Shown here one piece after another: positions 32,750-37,972 of a DNA stretch of 37,972 nucleotides. Made by a program: the position numbers and the translations under genes. Source of the DNA: Ophiocordyceps camponoti-saundersi (nom. inval.). Lineage: Eukaryota > Ascomycota > Sordariomycetes > Hypocreales > Ophiocordycipitaceae. Location: positions 25,130-63,101 of the forward strand of contig PDHQ01000203.1 in the NCBI GenBank assembly GCA_003339415.1, in the 5' to 3' direction. How positions within the stretch are numbered: the first letter of the stretch is position 1; each line of letters starts with the position of its first letter. The notes beneath the pieces are model-generated. The model was not told the DNA's origin. It saw only the letters and a list, made by a program, of their open reading frames with translations, and ran no database searches.

Positions 32750-33870
32750 AATATTCTCGTAACGCGCGGGTATTATAATTTTAGGTTTTAATTAGTTAGT
32801 AAAGAAGAGTATATAAGTAAGTAGCGAAGTTTATTTATAATAATATAGCTATAAAGATAGTATATAAAATTAAGCGTAAAAAATAAAAATACTTATAAAA
32901 TAGTAAAGGAGGTATTTAGAGGGAAGAGATCGTAACTTATAGATATAATAGGGGAATAAATATATAATAATTTAGTAATCGAAGCCGTATATATATAAAA
33001 TATAGAAATTAGTTATATAGCGTGGAAAAAAATCCTCTTTCTATTAAGTTTACTTTATTTATTATTAGAAATAAGTAGTATTTAGTATTTTTTCCCTTAT
33101 ATACGCTTTTTAAAGTATTTTATAATTTCTTAAAAGTTATTATTATATCGAGATCGCGAAATATCGTTATCTAAGACTTATATAGCGGTAAACTTCCTAA
33201 AATCCCCGTTTAAGTAAATTATAAAGAGCGTATATAATAGGAAGCTTTACTATATACTAGGAATAATATTAGCAGATTCCGCTGAGAAACTTAAGTATTA
33301 TATAATAAATATAAGTCTAGGAGAAATTTATTTTAGAAAAGCGGGAAATAATAAGGTAAAATAGGACTAAGAAAGCTAAGTAATAGCTATACCGCTAAAA
33401 AGAAATATAACTCTTACGGTAATTATTAATAACTTAAATAATATAAATTAGATATATATTACTCGCTTTTTTAAGTAATATAATTAGATATAAGGTATTA
33501 TAATAGCTAGTTATAAGGAGGTAGTTAATTAATATTACTATTATCGTAATAATAAGGTGCTTTAAGCGTTCTGCGACTATATTATTATATATAGGGCGTT
33601 TAGAAACTAATACGCTAATTATATTATTATAGGGAATTCCTATAATAAGAGCGGGTTTTCTAAATTATTAAACGGAACTATAGCGAACTTTATTAAGATA
33701 GCTAAAGCTAATAAGCACGTCCCGGGATAGAGTATAATATATTACTAAAGTTATAAGGTAATATAAGTAAGAGTATAAAAAGGAAATATAAATAGCGAAT
33801 AATAATATAAAAAATCGCTAAAAGGGAATTATCTAAAAGTCGCAGGGGCGTATTATTTAAGCGTTTTAAG
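32750..33870 (+). repeat. Family X copy C with degenerate ORF
   Basis: Similarity to A begins near 32770 (AGGTTTTAATTAGTTAG against AAGTTTTTATTAGTTAAC) and runs to about 33865. The coding phase around 33260-33730 reads SAEKLKYYIINISLGEIYF, SYKEVVNQYYYYRNNKV and LLNGTIANFIKIAKANKH with RIP stops. The C-terminus AKRELSKSRRGVLFK (33812-33858) parallels LKREFSKNLKSILF at the end of B. It lacks the 5' third present in B and D. Confidence 0.72.
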
Positions 33871-34189
33871 ATAAAGATACCTTTATATATTAAGCGCTTA
33901 GAGTACCCTACTTATTAATCGCGCCCGCTTTAGGAAATATAATTATAAGGTTAAGATAGGTAACTTAAACGTTTAGCTTCTCGCTCTCTTCTTATATACT
34001 AATAGTCTTAATTATACGCCCCGCTACCTTACGCGCCTTAAGTAGCTTACTTATATATATCCGGAAAAATATATACGCGATAAATAGCGCTAATAACTAA
34101 GCCTAGCTAAGGAGTAGCTACTTATAGTTACTTACTATCTATAAGGCGTGCGCGTTAAGCGTAATTATCCTATAAATTTTAACCGAAGC
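33871..34189. other. RIPed spacer
   Basis: About 320 bases with many CG words and no phase I could follow. No gene. Confidence 0.5.
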
Positions 34190-34750
34190 TTTTTTCTTTT
34201 TTTTCGTTACGCTAGCTATTTACCGCTAAAGCTAGGCTTCTTATTAAAGCTAAGTTTAAAATAAGGTAAGTAAAGCAGGTAAGTAGCTTATAAGATTTTC
34301 TTAAGCGCCCTAAGACCGCCGCTACTAATTTAAAGTTTAGTATTATTCTACTCTCCTTCTATATTACTTATATTCTTTATCGCTTAGTTATCGCTTTTTT
34401 ATAACTTTAAGATAATATTATTTATATCCGTATCGCTATCGATAAAAGTAATACCTTTATTATCCTTATCTAAGTATAGATAAGCTATATCGCTATCTTT
34501 ATCTTAAAAAGTAACTAGTTAAGGCTAAGGCTAAACTTCCGCTTCTACGCGTTAACGTTAAGTATTTTATATTTAATAATATCTTACGCTTTATATAATT
34601 TAATCGCGTTCTTAACTAAATTATCAGCTATCTAACTATTACGATATAGGCCGCTAATATTAGCGAAGTTATTAATAATAATAAATACGCTATACTTTTT
34701 AACTTTACGGATATTACTAGCTATAAGGTAACTATTACTAAACTTAATAG
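34190..34750 (-). pseudogene. Minus-strand coding relic, acidic protein, family unknown
   Basis: Read on the minus strand with TAA/TAG as Gln, it gives VFIIINNFANISGLYRNSQ near the top. After a phase change near 34555 come an acidic stretch (KDSDIAYLYLDKDNKG, FIDSDTDINNII) and a basic tail (KKPSFSGKQLAQRKKRKK) ending near 34190. It shares its strand with the Gag relic at 36285-36683 and lies downstream of it, so it may belong to the same or a nested element. No domain is recognised. Confidence 0.4.
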
Positions 34751-36284
34751 TTACGCGCTATAAATATCTACTATTATTACTTATAAAATATATATTAGTA
34801 TATAGTTATAAAATATAATATAATAAAAGGAAGGCTAGCTTTAAAGTTTTATAATAATAATACTTAAACTATTTTTTTAAGTAAACTATTTCGCTTAGCT
34901 TTTTTAAACGCTAGCTTTTTATTAGAAGAAGGAGATAATTTATTTTTTAAAAATTTTTTAATATAAATAGTTAGAATATCCTTAACCTTAATACTTAGGA
35001 GCGTAATATTATAAAAGTAACCTAACTAATTATTAGTTATTTTAAAAAGCGGAAAAGGCTAATTTTTAAATAAAGCTTATAGTTAGTAGGTATATAATAT
35101 AAAAAAGAAAGGAGATAAGGAGAATAAGAAATATAGCTTATAAATATAAGTTTAGATTATTTTTTAATTTTAGTATTTATTATCTTTATATTAGGTTTAG
35201 TATTATTCTTTTTAAGCTTAATATTAATTTTAAAGTTTCTTTTATAATATTTAGCTTTTATTTTAATATTTAAATATATAGAATAAAAAGGTTAATAAAG
35301 TAATAACTTATTAAATATAGTTAGGTTTTATAAAACTATACTATTATTGCAGTTATATATTTTTAGAAAATAGCGACGGAGATAAGAAGGCGCTATAAGG
35401 AGAAAATTAGAAAATTTAGTAAAAAATTTTTTAGGGGGTATAATAATACTTAGTTAGTTAATATAATATAAATATTATAATAGCTACCTTTACTAATTAT
35501 TATTATAAAAAGGAGACGTTAAGTAAATAATAATATTAGTATTATAAATAAAAATTCTAAGCTATAAAAAAGGAGGGAAAAGAGAAAAATTATAATAGGC
35601 GAAATCTTAGTAAAATAGTTAGGGGTATATACTAATAAAAGCTAGGGGGTAAGTAGAAATCTTAGTAAGGATAGGATAATAATTTTTAGTTTTTATTAAT
35701 ATTATTTTAAGTAATTTTACGATAAGGTAAATAACTAATATAATATTTAAATATTTATATACCGAACCTGCCTTATAGACTTAAATATTAATAAGAGGGA
35801 CGGGGGAAATAGGAATAGGTATAGAAACGAGGCGCTTCGCTATATATTTTAATAAAACGAAAACTATAAAGGAAATAGGCATCTGCTCCTATATTATAAC
35901 GGGTATAAGTATAGGGAGTAATATAATTAACCTAAACTTAACTATTAATAGTAAAAGATACTTTTATATTTTATCTTACTTATAAAGCTTTTAGGATTAT
36001 TAAGGGAAATTATAATAGTTTTAAGCTTTTCCCGAAACTAAGTAATATAATTAAAAGGAAGTATATATTTAAAGTTATTAAACGCCCCTAAGTTTTAGTT
36101 AATTAGGGCAATTTTTAGCTAATTAACTTATCTTTCTATAAAGGAAATAAGTGCTATTTTTAAAAGGGACTCTTTACGCGCGGCCTCTTTCTTATAATAG
36201 TAGACCGCGCCCTTAACTAGTTCGCAAAACCCTTCGTACGTAGTTTAGAAGTCCTTAGCCTTTATAAGAGGTCCTAGGTTAAGG
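34751..36284. other. RIPed spacer, probably the decayed downstream part of the minus-strand element
   Basis: AT-rich with poor phase continuity. Just left of the Gag relic, 36000-36280 reads on the minus strand in a second phase as KAKDFQTTYEGFCELVKGAV and YYYKKEAARKESLLKI, convincingly protein-like, so the Gag or a following ORF continues there after a phase change. Further left nothing is recognised; a Pol domain was not found. Confidence 0.5.
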
Positions 36285-36683
36285 TCTACTAATAGGTGCT
36301 CTAAAAGCGTATACTTTATTTAAGTTTAAGAGACTTTAGATCTTAGCTATAAGGTAGTTAAACTTTATAAAGAATTACTAGATTTTATATCTATAAGTTA
36401 CGGAGAAGTTAAGGTTACGAAGTCGGTTTATAGCCTCGGTAAGTTTATTAGGATTTCCGTAAGCAGACTCGAGAAATTAAATAATCTCTACTAGTTTAGA
36501 AAAGAGGCGTTTCTTTAAGTTATACTAGGTTTCGAGGAGGCGGCGAGCCTTTTCGTTAAGGGCTCTAAAAAGGAAACTTATCCGGTCTTGCTTATTACGG
36601 AATATAGCTTTATCGGTCCTTATTTTATCTTTTAAGTTCGTTAAGAAGGCGCTAAAATTACCCTCCCTCCGGGAGAAGGGCTA
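36285..36683 (-). pseudogene. gag: Ty3-type retrotransposon Gag relic (minus strand)
   Basis: About 133 codons in one phase, read leftwards from 36683. Blocks: GNFSAFLTNLKDKIRTDKAI (family KFRxFLTQLxLKIRTDxAxF), FRNKQDRISFLFRALNEKA (family DRxxYAFSLLxGKA), LVEIIQFLESAYGNPNKLT (family FxxxLExAFGDPDR) and INRLRNLNFS (family AxRELRNLRQ). This is the capsid domain of fungal LTR retrotransposon Gag. GDP has become GNP by RIP, and Gln codons are TAA/TAG. The start should lie 60-100 codons to the right, and the 5' LTR further right. The Gag differs from that of the 26166-27945 element. Confidence 0.8.
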
Positions 36684-37972
36684 ATATTTTTATAACGCGA
36701 CTTAGCCGAGTCCGAGTACGCTAAGTTTAGCTATCTTACTAAAGTAAGTAGCTAGAAGGGTTTATAAAAGGCCTTACCGCTAAGTTAAAAAGTTTAAGCG
36801 GTATTCCGTAAAGTAGTCGATTTTTTACTATAAGTCCTATTAGCTTTTAAGTAAGGGGAAGGGTTTAACTAGTTTTAAAAATAAAAGATCTATAAATATA
36901 ATTAGATTATTATAGTATATAATTCTTATAATATATTTATAGTAGTTAAAATTACTAAAGGAGAGGCTATAGTTATAGTCTAGTTTATACTAGGATCTAG
37001 GTTTAATTAGTAGTAATATATTTTTAGTATAGGTTTTATTAATCGCTAAAGAGTTTAGCTATAAGCTCTAAATATATATAGTAAGGGAGGATCGTATTAT
37101 AAAATAAAGTCTTTTACGTTATATATAGGCATGCCGCATATAAGAGTATATATATATATAAGGAGAAAGGATAAAGAAAAAGAAAAACTTATAAGTAAAA
37201 TTATAGTAAAATATATATATAAGGGGATATATTAGTAAAGATATAAGGGGATTATAAAATCGTAGTAAGGACGAATTATAATTCCTAGTTATTTCGCTAA
37301 ATATTATTTATATTTAATTTTACTTTATAAGAAAGTATATTAAGTTTTACTAAAAGTAACTATATATAGCTAAGTAAGCGGCTTATACTAGATATTATAA
37401 GGAGTATAGGCTTAATAATAATATATAGCTAATATTAGTAAAGTATATAAGACCGTAAGTAAGAAAGTTTAAGGGGTTTATTTTTAGAAATATTTATTAA
37501 AAAATATAATTATATACCTAAGCGGGAGTATAACTAAAGTCTATATAGGAAAGAATAATAAATTAAAAGTATATTTAAATATATATATTAAAGAAAAGAA
37601 AGTAAAGATATATTACGCGTTTAGCGAGTATAAGGTAGGAGAAGTAAGTAAAGATAAGTGTTATTTATTTATAGTAGCTTATAAAGGCGAGCGCCGGTAA
37701 GCCTAGTTAGAGTTTAATTTAGCACGTATAGGGCAGGTTAAACCTATTATTAACGTTATCCTTATATATTTTTATTTTCTAAGAGCTGTAATTTAATTCT
37801 TTTACTAAATTATTTAACTTTTCTTTTTTCTATTATATATATATATAATAATCTAGGATATAAATACTAGTTAAAAGTACTATTCTTATTATATAAGCAG
37901 TATTTATTATATAAACGGCTTAATAATATAATTTATATAATAAAGTAAAAATACTAGTATCTAGTATTTAAG
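36684..37972. other. Right-end sequence, expected to hold the Gag start and 5' LTR of the minus-strand element
   Basis: RIPed AT-rich sequence with few landmarks. GGCATGCCGCATA at 37129-37141 and TAGCACGTATAGGGCAGG near 37720 keep some CA/TG. A plus-strand phase at about 37600-37750 reads weakly as Gln/Arg-rich protein. I could not delimit an LTR because the partner copy is not in the window or is not recognisable. Confidence 0.4.

Noticed and set aside
23400..33870. CRISPR-like or satellite array from the spaced family X copies
   Set aside because: Copies are 1.1-1.8 kb, unevenly spaced and one is inverted; this is a dispersed or segmentally duplicated element and not a short-unit array.
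1..37972. Mitochondrial, apicomplexan or bacterial AT-rich DNA
   Set aside because: Selective loss of CA/TG with CpG kept, and fungal-type copia and Gag relics full of CAA/CAG-derived stops, fit RIP; no mitochondrial or bacterial genes, rRNA or tRNA are visible.

Overview
The window looks like a piece of an AT-rich, gene-empty heterochromatic block from a filamentous ascomycete (Pezizomycotina) that has, or had, very efficient repeat-induced point mutation (RIP). The main evidence is dinucleotide use. CA and TG are almost absent on both strands: by hand count there are 2 in the 660 bases at 10141-10800. TA is hugely over-represented, while CG stays common (about 18 in the same 660 bases). This is the product expected from CpA-to-TpA mutation. 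It also turns Gln codons into TAA/TAG, Cys and His codons into Tyr, and Trp codons into stops. I see no intact protein gene, tRNA or rRNA. The only open frames of 60 codons or more are low-complexity accidents. I cannot name the species; an AT isochore, subtelomere or RIP-built centromere would all fit.

Layout. 1-2010: poly-G tract, a 26-bp minisatellite, a short coding relic, a 9-bp minisatellite, and a small island that kept its CA/TG. 2011-6500: RIPed spacer with a 165-bp foldback element, then the RNase H end of one Ty1/copia polyprotein (about 5260-5960), then microsatellites. 6500-21560: mostly anonymous RIPed sequence in which three long one-phase coding relics can still be followed (about 10141-12990, 15060-18056, 19840-20520); I could not assign their families. 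21567-23275: a second Ty1/copia relic of a different lineage (RT start, RNase H and C-terminus), split by a 102-bp foldback insertion. 23400-33870: four copies of an unrecognised repeat family, here called family X (one inverted, three direct), with a complete small LTR element (26166-27945) between two of them. 34190-36683: minus-strand coding relics, including a clear Ty3-type Gag whose 5' end points to the right edge.

The genes no longer work together. The window is a graveyard of class I and small class II elements, dated by how far each has been mutated. The most useful items are the gag-only LTR element, whose two 213-bp LTRs differ only by transitions; the undescribed family X; the two foldback (MITE-like) elements; and the unmutated island at 1829-2010. 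Restoring TA to CA or TG in the reading frame is what made the relics readable. All family calls rest on motif memory, not on a database search.
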